The position numbers and the translations under genes were made by a program. Source: Massilibacillus massiliensis (GTDB lineage Bacteria > Bacillota > Negativicutes > FLKF01). Taken from it: a stretch of DNA of 64,000 nt. The stretch spans positions 3,391,533 through 3,455,532 of the forward strand of contig NZ_LT575483.1 in the NCBI RefSeq assembly GCF_900086705.1, given 5' to 3'. The notes under the pieces are model-generated. The model was given only the letters and a program-made list of their open reading frames with translations, searched no databases and was not told the origin of the DNA. This document shows positions 11,505 through 19,982 of the stretch, piece after piece; positions within the stretch are counted from its first letter, which is position 1, and the number at the start of each line of letters is the position of its first letter.

Positions 11505-11522
11505 TAGGAGGTGCAAATATAG

Positions 11523-12116
11523 ATGGCAATTGATAGAGTTCCAGCTCTAAAAAGATGTAGAGCACTCGGCATTGAACCAGCTGTTGTTGGTTTAGGCAAA
11601 TCTTCCACACGTCAACCTAAACGTGCTGGTAAAAAGATGAGTGAATACGGAATCCAACTTAGAGAAAAACAAAAAGCAAAATTTATATATGGTGTTTTAG
11701 AAAAACCATTCAGAGCTTATTATGAAAAAGCGAAGAAAATGCCTGGCGTTACTGGTGAAAATCTACTAGTAATTCTTGAAAGAAGACTTGACAATGTTGT
11801 ATATCGTTTAGGCTTAGCAGCTACTCGTAGACAATCTCGTCAGCTTGTTTCTCACGGCCATATCCTTGTTAATGGTAAACGCCTTAATATTCCTTCAGCT
11901 TTAGTAAAAGCTGACGACGTTATTTCTATTAAAGAAGGAAGTCGTGCAAATGAATTTTTTAAAGGCGTGGCAGAATCATTTGATTCTTTAAGCACACCAG
12001 CATGGATTTCAGTTGATGCTCAAAACTTGAGTGGTACAGTTACAAGATTCCCTAATCGCGATGAAATTGATGTACCTGTTGAAGAACAAATGATCGTTGA
12101 ATTGTACTCCAGATAA
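11523..12116 (+). CDS. rpsD: 30S ribosomal protein S4
   Basis: The 197-residue protein is the clostridial-type S4 starting [19 protein letters not shown], without the four-cysteine zinc site of some S4 proteins. The S4 RNA-binding domain ([20 protein letters not shown]...) is intact. S4 nucleates 30S assembly and represses the alpha operon in several bacteria. Confidence 0.98.
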   Translation: MAIDRVPALKRCRALGIEPAVVGLGKSSTRQPKRAGKKMSEYGIQLREKQKAKFIYGVLEKPFRAYYEKAKKMPGVTGENLLVILERRLDNVVYRLGLAATRRQSRQLVSHGHILVNGKRLNIPSALVKADDVISIKEGSRANEFFKGVAESFDSLSTPAWISVDAQNLSGTVTRFPNRDEIDVPVEEQMIVELYSR

Positions 12117-12179
12117 TGTACCCTCGCCGTGGGTATGGCGTAACTTGGTATTGCGCATAAATGAGGAGGGTTATTCCAG

Positions 12180-13139
12180 ATGATCGAAATCGAAAAACCG
12201 AAGATTGAGATAGTGGAAATTAGTGAAGATTGCCGATATGGCAAATTTGTCTGCGAACCTTTAGAACGTGGATATGGTACTACGCTTGGTAACAGCTTGC
12301 GTCGCATATTATTATCTTCATTGCAAGGTGCGGCTGTTACATCCGTAAGGATTGAAGGAGTTCTTCACGAGTTTTCGACCATTCCAGGTGTTCGGGAAGA
12401 CGTTACGAATATCATTTTAAATTTAAAATCACTTTGTCTGAAAATGCATAGTGAAGAAGCAAAAGTAATTAGAGTTGAAGTAACCGGTGAAAAAACGGTA
12501 ACAGCTGGTGATATTATCACGGATCCAGATGTTGAAATACTAAACCCTGAATTACATTTGGCAACAGTAGATGCTAGTGGTTCATTAAAAATGGAACTCA
12601 CTGTTGAACGTGGCCGCGGATATATTCCTGCCGATAAGAATAAGAAACCTGATCATGTGATCGGGATTATTCCGATCGACTCAATTTTCTCACCAATTCA
12701 GAGAGTTAACTATGCTGTTACTGATACTCGTGTAGGTAACGTCACTGATTACGACAAATTGACGCTGGAAGTATGGACAGATGGTAGTATAAGACCAGAA
12801 GAAGCAGTTAGCAAATCAGCAAGTATCATGATTGCTCATCTTAGATTATTCCAGAACATGGCAGGAGCTCCTGCGGATGACGATGAAGCTGAAAGAACAT
12901 TTACTGAGGCTCCTGATAATGGTGTTTCTAAAACATTAGAAATGACGATTGAAGACTTAGATTTATCTGTTCGTTCTTATAACTGTTTAAAAAGAGCGGG
13001 CATAAATACCGTTGCTGAATTAGCTCAAAAGAGCGAAGACGATATGATGAAAGTGAGAAATCTTGGTCGTAAGTCTCTTGAAGAAGTGAAGAAGAAACTA
13101 CAAGAACTAGATTTGTCACTTGTCGAATATGAAGAGTAG
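12180..13139 (+). CDS. rpoA: RNA polymerase alpha subunit
   Basis: The 319-residue protein has the N-terminal dimerisation domain ([20 protein letters not shown]). The C-terminal domain ([19 protein letters not shown]... [13 protein letters not shown]) contacts UP elements and activators. GAGGAGGG precedes ATG 12180. It lies between rpsD and rplQ, as usual. Confidence 0.98.
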   Translation: MIEIEKPKIEIVEISEDCRYGKFVCEPLERGYGTTLGNSLRRILLSSLQGAAVTSVRIEGVLHEFSTIPGVREDVTNIILNLKSLCLKMHSEEAKVIRVEVTGEKTVTAGDIITDPDVEILNPELHLATVDASGSLKMELTVERGRGYIPADKNKKPDHVIGIIPIDSIFSPIQRVNYAVTDTRVGNVTDYDKLTLEVWTDGSIRPEEAVSKSASIMIAHLRLFQNMAGAPADDDEAERTFTEAPDNGVSKTLEMTIEDLDLSVRSYNCLKRAGINTVAELAQKSEDDMMKVRNLGRKSLEEVKKKLQELDLSLVEYEE

Positions 13140-13153
13140 GAGAAGCGAAGAGT

Positions 13154-13492
13154 ATGGGCTACAGAAAATTAGGACGTGACTCAAGTGCACGTAAAGCTTT
13201 ATTTCGTAGTATTTTAACTTCCTTTTTCAAATATGAACGCATTCAAACTACTGAAGCGAAGGCGAAAGAAATTAGTGGTCTTGCAGATCAATTAATTACT
13301 TTAGCTAAACGTGGCGATTTACATGCTCGCCGTCAAGTAATTGCGCGTCTTATGGATGAAGAAGTGGCTAAAAAACTATTTGATACAATTGCACCTAAAT
13401 ACAACGAACGCCAAGGCGGATACACTCGTGTACTTAAACTTGGTCCTCGTCGTGGTGATGCTGCGCCGATGGCAATTCTTGAATTAGTGTAA
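13154..13492 (+). CDS. rplQ: 50S ribosomal protein L17
   Basis: The 112-residue protein begins [19 protein letters not shown] and ends with [20 protein letters not shown], the short bacterial L17 pattern. It is the last ribosomal gene of the alpha operon. A paired hairpin region follows directly. Confidence 0.98.
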   Translation: MGYRKLGRDSSARKALFRSILTSFFKYERIQTTEAKAKEISGLADQLITLAKRGDLHARRQVIARLMDEEVAKKLFDTIAPKYNERQGGYTRVLKLGPRRGDAAPMAILELV

Positions 13493-13499
13493 TACTGAG

Positions 13500-13581
13500 A
13501 AGGCGACCGTGGGGTCGCCTTTATTGGTATAAGAAAGCATTTAAATTCAAGGCTTTCTTATACCAATAAAGGCGATTTTTT
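13500..13581 (+). terminator. Overlapping alternative hairpins with terminal U-run
   Basis: Arm 13500-13508 pairs perfectly with 13513-13521 (9 bp, loop GTGG). The segment 13515-13538 pairs perfectly over 24 bp with 13552-13575, followed by T6 at 13576-13581. The two stems share bases 13515-13521, so they cannot form together. The second is a strong intrinsic terminator shape. The first could serve as a simple terminator for the alpha operon or as an alternative fold. Confidence 0.75.
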
Positions 13582-13607
13582 CGTATTTTAGATAAAGGAG
13601 CAGCAGA

Positions 13608-14441
13608 ATGGGAGAATTAATCAGAGTTGAAAATTTACAACATGTTTATAATGAAAATATGGCGAATGAATCTATTGCTCTTCACGATATTAATTTAACA
13701 ATTAACGAAGGTGAATTTGTAGCGATTATTGGTACGAATGGATCAGGAAAATCTACGTTAGCAAAACATTTTAATGCACTTTTACTGCCCACGAGCGGCA
13801 GCTGTAGAATTGATGAACTAGAAACAAACCAAACAGAATCTTTGTGGACAATTCGACAAAAAGTAGGCATGGTATTTCAAAATCCTGACAATCAAATTGT
13901 TGCAACTCTAGTTGAGGAAGACGTTGCCTTTGGTCCAGAAAACTTAGGTGTAGAAAGTGATGAAATTAAAATACGCGTTGAAGAGGCTCTTAAGGCTGTC
14001 GACATGGAAAAATATCGTAAACATGCACCTCACTTATTATCTGGCGGACAAAAGCAACGCGTTGCGATTGCAGGTGTATTGGCAATGAAAACAAAATGTT
14101 TAGTTCTTGATGAACCAACAGCGATGCTTGATCCACAAGGACGCATAGAAGTATTAGAAACAGTAAAGAATCTACATAAAAATTTAGGTATTACTGTTGT
14201 CTACATCACACATTTTATGGAAGAGGCCGTTGAAGCAGGACGTGTAATCGTGATGAAAAATGGCAGTATATTAGACGATGGAACGCCAAAAGAAATTTTT
14301 ACAAAAGTAGAAAAATTAAAAGAATTGGGGCTAGATGTACCTTTAGCTGCTCAAGTTGCTTATCAATTGAAAAAAGCTGGGATCCAATTACCTGATCAAA
14401 TTATTACAAATGATGAATTGGCGGTGGCTTTATGTCGATAG
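13608..14441 (+). CDS. ecfA1: ECF transporter ATPase subunit EcfA1
   Basis: The 277-residue ATP-binding cassette protein drives energy-coupling-factor vitamin/metal transporters together with EcfA2 and EcfT. Walker A is GTNGSGKST, the Q-loop region is VFQNPDNQIVATLVEEDVAF, the signature is LLSGGQKQRVAIAG and Walker B is CLVLDEPTAM. The VEEDVAFGPENLG segment is typical of EcfA1. AAAGGAG precedes the ATG. It overlaps ecfA2 by 10 bases. Confidence 0.96.
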   Translation: MGELIRVENLQHVYNENMANESIALHDINLTINEGEFVAIIGTNGSGKSTLAKHFNALLLPTSGSCRIDELETNQTESLWTIRQKVGMVFQNPDNQIVATLVEEDVAFGPENLGVESDEIKIRVEEALKAVDMEKYRKHAPHLLSGGQKQRVAIAGVLAMKTKCLVLDEPTAMLDPQGRIEVLETVKNLHKNLGITVVYITHFMEEAVEAGRVIVMKNGSILDDGTPKEIFTKVEKLKELGLDVPLAAQVAYQLKKAGIQLPDQIITNDELAVALCR

Positions 14442-15295
14442 TTTTAAAAAATGTGACGTATACCTATATGCAAAAAACGCCTTTTGAGCGAACTGCAATT
14501 CATGATATTAATTTAGAAATCGGTGAAGGTGAATTTATTGCGATCATTGGACATACTGGTTCAGGCAAATCTACTCTTGTGCAGCATTTGAATGGGTTAT
14601 TAAAACCAACCCAAGGAACCGTAACTGTCAATGGCGTTGATTTAGGGCAAAAAGGTGAAGCCGCTAAAATTGCCAGGAAAAATGTTGGTATGGTTTTTCA
14701 ATATCCTGAACAGCAATTATTTGAGGAATCCATTTATGCTGATATTGCATTTGGTCCACGTAATCTAGATCTGCCAGAAGAAGAAGTGGATAAAAGAGTA
14801 CGAAGGGCAATGCAATTTGTGAATTTAGATTATACTTTGTATAAAGATCGTTCTCCTTTTCAACTGAGTGGCGGTCAAATGCGTCGTGTAGCCATTGCCG
14901 GCGTGGTTGCGCTTCAACCATCCTATCTTGTTCTGGATGAACCGGCTGCAGGATTAGATCCTTGCGGACGCGATGATATTTTTTCTAAACTTGTTGAATT
15001 ACATAAAAAAACGAATACTACAATCATTTTAGTATCACACAATATGGATGATGTTGCAAAGATGGCAAATCGTTTAATTGTTATGCAAGAAGGTAGTATT
15101 TGTCTGGATGGAACCCCAAAAGAAGTTTTTAAACATACAGAGCAATTAAAATTGTCAGGTGTCGATGTACCGCAGATCACGACTTTATTGCGTCAGTTAA
15201 AAAAGAGTGGGCTGAACGTTGATGAAAATCTTCTCACTGTTGATCAAGCTGTTAAGAATATCATTGGCATAGTAGGGGGGAGAAAAAGTTGTTAG
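14432..15295 (+). CDS. ecfA2: ECF transporter ATPase subunit EcfA2
   Basis: The 287-residue second ATPase has Walker A GHTGSGKST, VFQYPEQQLFEESIYADIAF, signature LSGGQMRRVAIAG and Walker B YLVLDEPAAGLD. The order A1-A2-T downstream of rplQ is the standard housekeeping arrangement in Firmicutes, where one energising module serves several unlinked substrate-binding S components. Confidence 0.96.
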   Translation: MSIVLKNVTYTYMQKTPFERTAIHDINLEIGEGEFIAIIGHTGSGKSTLVQHLNGLLKPTQGTVTVNGVDLGQKGEAAKIARKNVGMVFQYPEQQLFEESIYADIAFGPRNLDLPEEEVDKRVRRAMQFVNLDYTLYKDRSPFQLSGGQMRRVAIAGVVALQPSYLVLDEPAAGLDPCGRDDIFSKLVELHKKTNTTIILVSHNMDDVAKMANRLIVMQEGSICLDGTPKEVFKHTEQLKLSGVDVPQITTLLRQLKKSGLNVDENLLTVDQAVKNIIGIVGGRKSC

Positions 15296-16092
15296 CGGAT
15301 ATCACAATTGGACAATATTTCCCGGGCAATTCATTGATTCATCGATTAGATCCTAGAACGAAAATTCTTGCTCTCTTATCTTTAATTACAATTATTTTTA
15401 TTGTGAATAGCCCGATAAGCTATGGCCTAATTTGTTTATTTACAATCATTGTTATCGGATTATCCAATGTACCATTTTTGATGGTTCTAAAATCAATTAA
15501 ACCTTTATGGTGGATTATTCTATTTACAGTACTTATTCATATTTTCACAACACCTGGAGAAGCAATTGCAAAAGTATGGTTGTTTTCTATTACGATGGAG
15601 GGGATACAGCAGGCAAGTTTTATGTCGCTGCGCTTAATTTTGCTTATTGTTTTATCATCCTTATTGACGTTAACCACTTCACCTATAACACTAACGGATG
15701 CTTTAGAGAAGTTGTTAACACCATTTAAAAAAATAGGTCTGCCAGCGCATGAATTGGCCATGATGATGACCATTGCACTGCGCTTTATCCCTACACTTCT
15801 GGAAGAAACTGAGCGCATTATGAAGGCACAAGAATCAAGAGGCGCTGATTTTAGCTCTGGAGGGATCATAAAACGTATTAAGAATATGATTCCATTGCTT
15901 GTACCGCTTTTTATCAGTGCGTTTCGCAGAGCGGATGATCTGGCAGTTGCGATGGAAGCACGTTGTTACCGCGGTGGTGAAAATAGAACGAGGATGAAAG
16001 TTTTACGCATTGGAACAATAGATTATCAAGCATGTGGTATTATGCTGATTTTTTTGTTGGGCTTGTGTGTATTAAAAGTATATGGATTATAA
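15289..16092 (+). CDS. ecfT: ECF transporter transmembrane subunit EcfT
   Basis: The 267-residue membrane protein has several hydrophobic segments and the two coupling motifs of EcfT, QESRGADFSSGG and AMEARCYRGGENRT, which transmit motion from the ATPases to the S component. TTG 15289 follows AGGGGGGAG and overlaps the end of ecfA2. Confidence 0.95.
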   Translation: MLADITIGQYFPGNSLIHRLDPRTKILALLSLITIIFIVNSPISYGLICLFTIIVIGLSNVPFLMVLKSIKPLWWIILFTVLIHIFTTPGEAIAKVWLFSITMEGIQQASFMSLRLILLIVLSSLLTLTTSPITLTDALEKLLTPFKKIGLPAHELAMMMTIALRFIPTLLEETERIMKAQESRGADFSSGGIIKRIKNMIPLLVPLFISAFRRADDLAVAMEARCYRGGENRTRMKVLRIGTIDYQACGIMLIFLLGLCVLKVYGL

Positions 16093-16858
16093 TATGGCAG
16101 AAAAACTTGAGAAAAAAATGCAATTACGTAACATTAAATTAGTTATGGCCTATGATGGTGGAAACTATCATGGATTTCAAAGGCAAAATAATGCAGTATC
16201 TGTGCAAAATGTATTGGAAAAGAAACTTGCGATCGTTTTTGGTGAACAGATACAATTGGCGGCATCAGGAAGAACCGATGCCGGAGTACATGCTTATGGG
16301 CAGGTTGTAAGCTTTTTTACGAAAGGCACGATTCCAATCGATCGTGTAGTGAGAGCTGTCAATAGTCATTTGCCCACCGATATTGTAGTGTACTTGGCTG
16401 AGGAAATGCCGCCAGATTTTAGTGCTCGGCATTCGGCAAAAGATAAAATATACATTTATAAAATTCAACAGGGAGAAGTATTAAATCCATTTACACGCCA
16501 ATATGCATGGTATATTCGTAAAGAGCTTAATCTAGATAAAATAAATGAAGCGATGCAATATATTATTGGAACGTATGATTTTTCTGCTTTTCGTGCTGCT
16601 GGCAGTGCACCCATGCATCCAGTTCGTACAATTTTTGAAGCAAGATGCGATCGAAATGGCGAAATGACAGAATTTTTATTCTGGGGAAATGGTTTTTTGT
16701 ATCACATGGTACGCAATCTTGTTGGAACACTTGTTAATGTTGGCAAGGGAAAGATAACACCACAAGAATTTAAGGCAATTCTTGATGGAAAAGATCGAAC
16801 CAAAGCCGGAATGACTGCGCCTGCACAAGGATTATATTTAAAGAAAGTCAACTATTAA
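16082..16858 (+). CDS. truA: tRNA pseudouridine(38-40) synthase
   Basis: The 258-residue enzyme modifies the anticodon stem-loop of many tRNAs. The catalytic aspartate lies in SGRTDAGVHAYGQV, and the fold segments YDGGNYHGFQRQ and FLYHMVRNLVGTLVNVG are intact. ATG 16082 overlaps ecfT. ATG 16094, just after the ecfT stop, is an equally plausible start because neither has a strong ribosome binding site. Confidence 0.95.
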   Translation: MDYNMAEKLEKKMQLRNIKLVMAYDGGNYHGFQRQNNAVSVQNVLEKKLAIVFGEQIQLAASGRTDAGVHAYGQVVSFFTKGTIPIDRVVRAVNSHLPTDIVVYLAEEMPPDFSARHSAKDKIYIYKIQQGEVLNPFTRQYAWYIRKELNLDKINEAMQYIIGTYDFSAFRAAGSAPMHPVRTIFEARCDRNGEMTEFLFWGNGFLYHMVRNLVGTLVNVGKGKITPQEFKAILDGKDRTKAGMTAPAQGLYLKKVNY

Positions 16859-16909
16859 AATATTTTGAAGAATTTAAAGTAGAATATATAGAATTATTTT
16901 AAGAAAGAC

Positions 16910-16938
16910 TATACAAATGATTTGGATATTGATATAAT
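16910..16938 (+). promoter_or_regulatory. Possible promoter upstream of the DnaA-box pair
   Basis: TATACA (16910-16915), 17 bases, then TATAAT (16933-16938). The -10 is perfect and the -35 matches four of six. Transcription would start just before the inverted DnaA boxes at 16954-16978. This is a sequence match only. Confidence 0.4.
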
Positions 16939-16953
16939 ATTTACTGTTGTTAA

Positions 16954-16978
16954 TTATCCACAGAGTATATGTGGATAA
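16954..16978. promoter_or_regulatory. Inverted pair of perfect DnaA boxes
   Basis: TTATCCACA (16954-16962) and its exact reverse complement TGTGGATAA (16970-16978) are separated by 7 bases. Both match the strict DnaA-box consensus. They lie in the 306-base gap between truA and rplM, ahead of the rplM promoter. A chance hairpin cannot be excluded, but no U-run follows, so this is not a terminator. Confidence 0.65.
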
Positions 16979-17017
16979 AGATATGGTAGCTACATAGTGT
17001 TAGATTAGTAAAAGAGC

Positions 17018-17046
17018 TTGACAATACTTGCTATTTTTATTAAAAT
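17018..17046 (+). promoter_or_regulatory. Promoter for rplM-rpsI
   Basis: TTGACA (17018-17023), a 17-base spacer and TAAAAT (17041-17046) form a near-consensus housekeeping promoter. It would give a leader of roughly 110 bases before rplM. Confidence 0.85.
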
Positions 17047-17052
17047 GATTTT

Positions 17053-17160
17053 ATGAGGCTTTTACCGAGATTTCCATTAGCCCCGGAAGTCAGGACAAAT
17101 CTTCACAATGATGATTTTTATGATTGAAACTTTAGAAAGTTTGTGACAAGGAGGGGAATG
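17053..17160 (+). promoter_or_regulatory. Structured leader of rplM, possible L13-type leader
   Basis: The leader holds a short stem in which GATTTCC pairs with GGAAGTC around an ATTAGCCCC loop, and a competing AGATTT/AAATCT pairing. Firmicutes rplM genes often have an autoregulatory L13 leader RNA, so this is the expected place. I cannot confirm the family match by eye. Confidence 0.35.
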
Positions 17161-17164
17161 TCGA

Positions 17165-17605
17165 ATGAAAACAACGTTTATGGCAAATGTATCTAATATT
17201 GAACGTAAATGGTACGTTGTAGACGCTGAAGGTAAAACTGTAGGTAGATTAGCTGCTGAAGTTGCAAAAGTACTTCGTGGTAAACATAAACCAACTTTTA
17301 CACCTCATGTTGATACTGGTGACCATGTCATCGTGATCAATGCAGATAAAGTAGTATTCACTGGAAAGAAATTAATCCAAAAGACTTATTTCCGTCATTC
17401 TGGTTATCCAGGAGGAACTACATTTACAACAGCTGGCAAAATGCTGGCAACCAGACCTGAAAGAGTCGTTGAAATGGCTGTAAAAGGTATGTTACCTAAG
17501 AATAGATTAGGTGCGCAAATGTATACAAAATTAAACGTATATGCTGGTTCTGAGCATCCACATGCTGCTCAAAAACCGGAAGTACTTGAAATTAATATAA
17601 GATAA
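17165..17605 (+). CDS. rplM: 50S ribosomal protein L13
   Basis: The 146-residue protein contains [40 protein letters not shown] and GMLPKNRLG, all L13 signatures. L13 is an early large-subunit assembly protein. It is the first gene of a two-gene operon with rpsI. AGGAGGGG lies upstream of ATG 17165. Confidence 0.98.
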   Translation: MKTTFMANVSNIERKWYVVDAEGKTVGRLAAEVAKVLRGKHKPTFTPHVDTGDHVIVINADKVVFTGKKLIQKTYFRHSGYPGGTTFTTAGKMLATRPERVVEMAVKGMLPKNRLGAQMYTKLNVYAGSEHPHAAQKPEVLEINIR

Positions 17606-17627
17606 TACTGGAAGGAGGAACATCTTA

Positions 17628-18020
17628 ATGGCATTAGTTACTTACTACGGCACAGGCCGCAGAAAAACTTCGGTTGCCAGAGTTCGTCTGGTTCCAGGTG
17701 AAGGCAACGTGATTATCAATAATCGTGAGTTGAAGGCTTACTTTGGTTTGAAAACTCTTGAATTGATCATTAAACAACCTTTAAACTTGACTGAAACTCT
17801 TGGTAAATATGATGTAATCGCGAAAGTAGAAGGTGGCGGTCCGTCTGGACAAGCTGGCGCTATTCGTCATGGGATTTCTCGTGCGCTTCTTAAAGTGGAT
17901 GCTGAATTCCGTCCTGCTCTTAAAAAAGCTGGATTCTTGACTCGTGATCCACGTGAAAAAGAACGTCGCAAATACGGCTTGAAGAAAGCTCGTAAAGCAT
18001 CTCAGTTCTCAAAACGTTAA
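17628..18020 (+). CDS. rpsI: 30S ribosomal protein S9
   Basis: The 130-residue protein has [19 protein letters not shown] near the start and the conserved basic tail ending in SKR, which reaches P-site tRNA. The last codons (AAA CGT TAA) lie inside the prophage attachment core, so the reading frame is preserved after integration. Confidence 0.98.
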   Translation: MALVTYYGTGRRKTSVARVRLVPGEGNVIINNRELKAYFGLKTLELIIKQPLNLTETLGKYDVIAKVEGGGPSGQAGAIRHGISRALLKVDAEFRPALKKAGFLTRDPREKERRKYGLKKARKASQFSKR

Positions 18021-18029
18021 TTTTTACAA
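18010..18029. other. Prophage attachment site attL
   Basis: The 20-base core caaaacgttaatttttacaa is repeated exactly at 52808-52827. It covers the last codons and stop of rpsI. The integrase gene lies next to it, inside the prophage. Beyond the core the two ends stay similar for about 50 bases, including a terminator hairpin. Confidence 0.9.
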
Positions 18030-18044
18030 TTTTAAATGGAAACG

Positions 18045-18080
18045 AAAACCCTTGGAAACTCAATGTTTCCAAGGGTTTTT
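18045..18080 (+). terminator. Phage-borne terminator behind rpsI
   Basis: AAAACCCTTGGAAAC pairs with GTTTCCAAGGGTTTT around loop TCAAT and is followed by a U-run. It lies inside attL relative to the core, so it came with the phage. It closely mimics the host terminator displaced to 52844-52876. Confidence 0.9.
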
Positions 18081-18130
18081 TATTTTTGAATTACCAGCTA
18101 GAACCTATAAAAACCAGTAATTTTTTTATG

Positions 18131-18165
18131 GTAATAGACAAATAATAGACACGTAATAGACAAAA
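18131..18165. repeat. Integrase arm-type direct repeats, left end
   Basis: Three copies of AATAGACA(A/C) stand in tandem. The last, GACACGTAATAGACAAAA (18148-18165), recurs exactly at 52751-52768 near the right end. Repeats flanking the core in this way are what arm-binding domains of tyrosine integrases recognise. Confidence 0.75.
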
Positions 18166-18177
18166 ATAAATGCTATT

Positions 18178-19200
18178 TTATATCAAATTGATTGCTTCGA
18201 TAAGCTGTTGTATAGTTTTATGTGTATAAACTTTATCCGTTACAGTTTTAGACGCATGACCAAGTATTCTTTGGATAATTACCTTAGAAATATTTGCATT
18301 GTCAAGGTTGGTTGCGCAAGTATGCCGTCCGTCGTGTGGAAGATGATCCATGTTGCGAAGGATTGTACTTCGATTCCAATACCTGTAACGCAATTTATCA
18401 TAATTGTTAATATGCTCACCAGCTTCATCCGTAATTAAAAATTCATTATTAGGATTGTACCAAAAAGCAATAAAATCATATATTTTTTCGGCAATAGGGA
18501 TAACCCTATTTATCCCCGCAGCAGTTTTTATGCCGCCTAACATATATCGTTCTTTCAAAAATACATTTTTTGTTTTTATTTTCAGTAATTCGGTAGGGCG
18601 TAATCCAGAATAGCAGAAAATCAATGCAAACCTTACAGCTTGATCTTCTGTGTTTTTCCATAAAATATTTAGTTCTTCATCGGTGAAAGGTTTATGCTTA
18701 TCGCTAATTTCTTCGAATGGCAGTTTAGTTAATTCAGCGTAATTTTTATCAACTAAATCATTTGCTAAAGCGTATTTAAAAAGCAGATTAGCAAGTATTC
18801 TAATGTTTTTTTTGCTGGCATAACCTTTTTCGCAATTGTCAATTGATTCTTGAATATTACCCATTCTGATATCGATGAAAATCATATCATGCAAGTTAGT
18901 ACTACGATTAAATGCGGCAGTATATTGATTAGGTATATCAACACCTTTGCTAGTATAACGATATTCGCAATATTCTCTGAAAACATCGGCGTACGTCAAC
19001 TTACGTTTTGAAAGATCATAGGGATTTGCGTTGTATTCAGCAAGCGCATGAATGGCTAATTCTCTTTTTTCGTAATAATCAAGATATTTATATAATTGTT
19101 TACCTTCGTCGCTGTATCCAACTGTAATTCTTACTGCCCACGGTTTGCGACGTTTGCCGGACAATTTATGAACAGATCCATATCCATTAGGTAATTTCAT
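18178..19200 (-). CDS. int: Phage integrase, tyrosine recombinase
   Basis: The 340-residue recombinase has an N-terminal arm-binding region (GYGSVHKLSGKRRKPWAV), a SAM-like core-binding domain and a C-terminal catalytic domain. The first catalytic arginine is in YSGLRPTELLKI, the H-x-x-R box is HDGRHTCATNL, and the final histidine and tyrosine lie in LGHASKTVTDKVYTHK. It integrates and excises the element at rpsI. GAAAGGG precedes the ATG on the minus strand. Confidence 0.96.
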   Translation of the reverse strand: MKLPNGYGSVHKLSGKRRKPWAVRITVGYSDEGKQLYKYLDYYEKRELAIHALAEYNANPYDLSKRKLTYADVFREYCEYRYTSKGVDIPNQYTAAFNRSTNLHDMIFIDIRMGNIQESIDNCEKGYASKKNIRILANLLFKYALANDLVDKNYAELTKLPFEEISDKHKPFTDEELNILWKNTEDQAVRFALIFCYSGLRPTELLKIKTKNVFLKERYMLGGIKTAAGINRVIPIAEKIYDFIAFWYNPNNEFLITDEAGEHINNYDKLRYRYWNRSTILRNMDHLPHDGRHTCATNLDNANISKVIIQRILGHASKTVTDKVYTHKTIQQLIEAINLI

Positions 19201-19226
19201 AGTAAAACCCTTTCTACGTAAAGAAA

Positions 19227-19255
19227 AGCCGCTTAGTATGACGCTCTAAGCGGCT
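19227..19255 (-). terminator. Terminator of the hicAB operon
   Basis: AGCCGCTTAG pairs with CTAAGCGGCT over 10 bp, between hicB and int. On the minus strand it is followed by a short T-rich stretch. It separates toxin-antitoxin transcription from int. Confidence 0.65.
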
Positions 19256-19262
19256 ATTTATA

Positions 19263-19655
19263 TTAAACTCTTTTTTCAACACGTTCTAGTAATGCAGCTT
19301 GTAATACTTGTGAAAAATTAATATTTGCGTTTTCGGCTTCTTCATTTAGCCAGCTTGGAATAGTAACATTTTTGCGTACCATGCGCATATCATTTTTTCG
19401 GCGATATTCGGAAAAGTCAATATCAACGAGAGTGACAATATCATTTTCCTTATGTTCGATACTTTCAATAGTAGTGGCGTTTGGCAGTTCTTTTTTTTCA
19501 TCTTCCCAATAACAACCAGTTACGCCAATTGCATCACGTGCCATTTCTATGGCATTTACAACGCTATCACCTTGGGTATTAATATCGAAGTCGGGTACAT
19601 AGACAACATAGTCATTATCATATTTTGTTATAACGATAGGATAAACAGCTTTCAT
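19263..19655 (-). CDS. hicB: HicB-type antitoxin
   Basis: The 130-residue protein has the partial RNase H-like HicB fold at the N-terminus (YPIVITKYDNDYVVYVPDF, then a GDSVVNAIEMARDAIG helix). A C-terminal ribbon-helix-helix-like segment follows (RKNVTIPSWLNEEAENANIN, FSQVLQAALLERV). HicB neutralises HicA and represses the operon by binding its operator. GGAGGATTTTAT precedes the ATG. It follows hicA, the classical order. Confidence 0.92.
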   Translation of the reverse strand: MKAVYPIVITKYDNDYVVYVPDFDINTQGDSVVNAIEMARDAIGVTGCYWEDEKKELPNATTIESIEHKENDIVTLVDIDFSEYRRKNDMRMVRKNVTIPSWLNEEAENANINFSQVLQAALLERVEKRV

Positions 19656-19701
19656 ATAAAATCCTCCTGCTTAGTATTTATATAGTATCAACCGCCAAGG
19701 A

Positions 19702-19875
19702 CTATTTAAGTCCTTGACGTTTGATAATTGCTTTTGCGAGGTTTTCGTTTATTTCGTTGTGTCGCGGTACTGCTTCGGTATGTATGCCGTCTGTGTAGAC
19801 ATCGTGATTAGCACCGTTCCTTACGAGATACCATTTGTTTTTTAGAAAGAGTTTTATTAAATCCTTTCGCTTCAA
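19702..19875 (-). CDS. hicA: HicA-type mRNA interferase toxin
   Basis: The 57-residue protein starts at TTG (19875) behind GAGGTGATAA and reads MKRKDLIKLFLKNKWYLVRN... with GANHDVYTDG. The histidine in GANHDVY is the catalytic residue of HicA toxins, and VPRHNEINENLAKAIIK is the standard C-terminus. It is an RNA-cleaving toxin with a dsRNA-binding fold. Its position in a prophage lysogeny block suggests element maintenance or phage defence. Confidence 0.93.
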   Translation of the reverse strand: MKRKDLIKLFLKNKWYLVRNGANHDVYTDGIHTEAVPRHNEINENLAKAIIKRQGLK

Positions 19876-19896
19876 CTATTATCACCTCACATTTAT

Positions 19897-19951
19897 ATTA
19901 TACGTATTTAATGCGCATAAGTCAAGAAAAAGATACGCATTAAATACGTAT
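19897..19951 (-). promoter_or_regulatory. hicAB promoter with 16-bp inverted-repeat operator
   Basis: On the minus strand, TTGACT (19925-19920), 17 bases, then TATAAT (19902-19897) form a strong promoter. A perfect 16-bp inverted repeat (19900-19915 with 19936-19951) embraces it. One arm overlaps the -10 and spacer, and the other lies upstream of the -35. This is the expected place for HicB autorepression. Confidence 0.8.
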
Positions 19952-19982
19952 CTTTTAATGATATATATTATTAGTGCAAATA

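Noticed and set aside
16954-16978. The DnaA-box palindrome as a truA terminator
   Set aside because: A/T-rich stem without U-run; both arms match the DnaA consensus exactly, which a terminator would not require.
18131-18165. Short CRISPR-like repeats
   Set aside because: The tandem 9-mers have no spacers of regular length and recur at the other prophage end, as integrase arm sites do.
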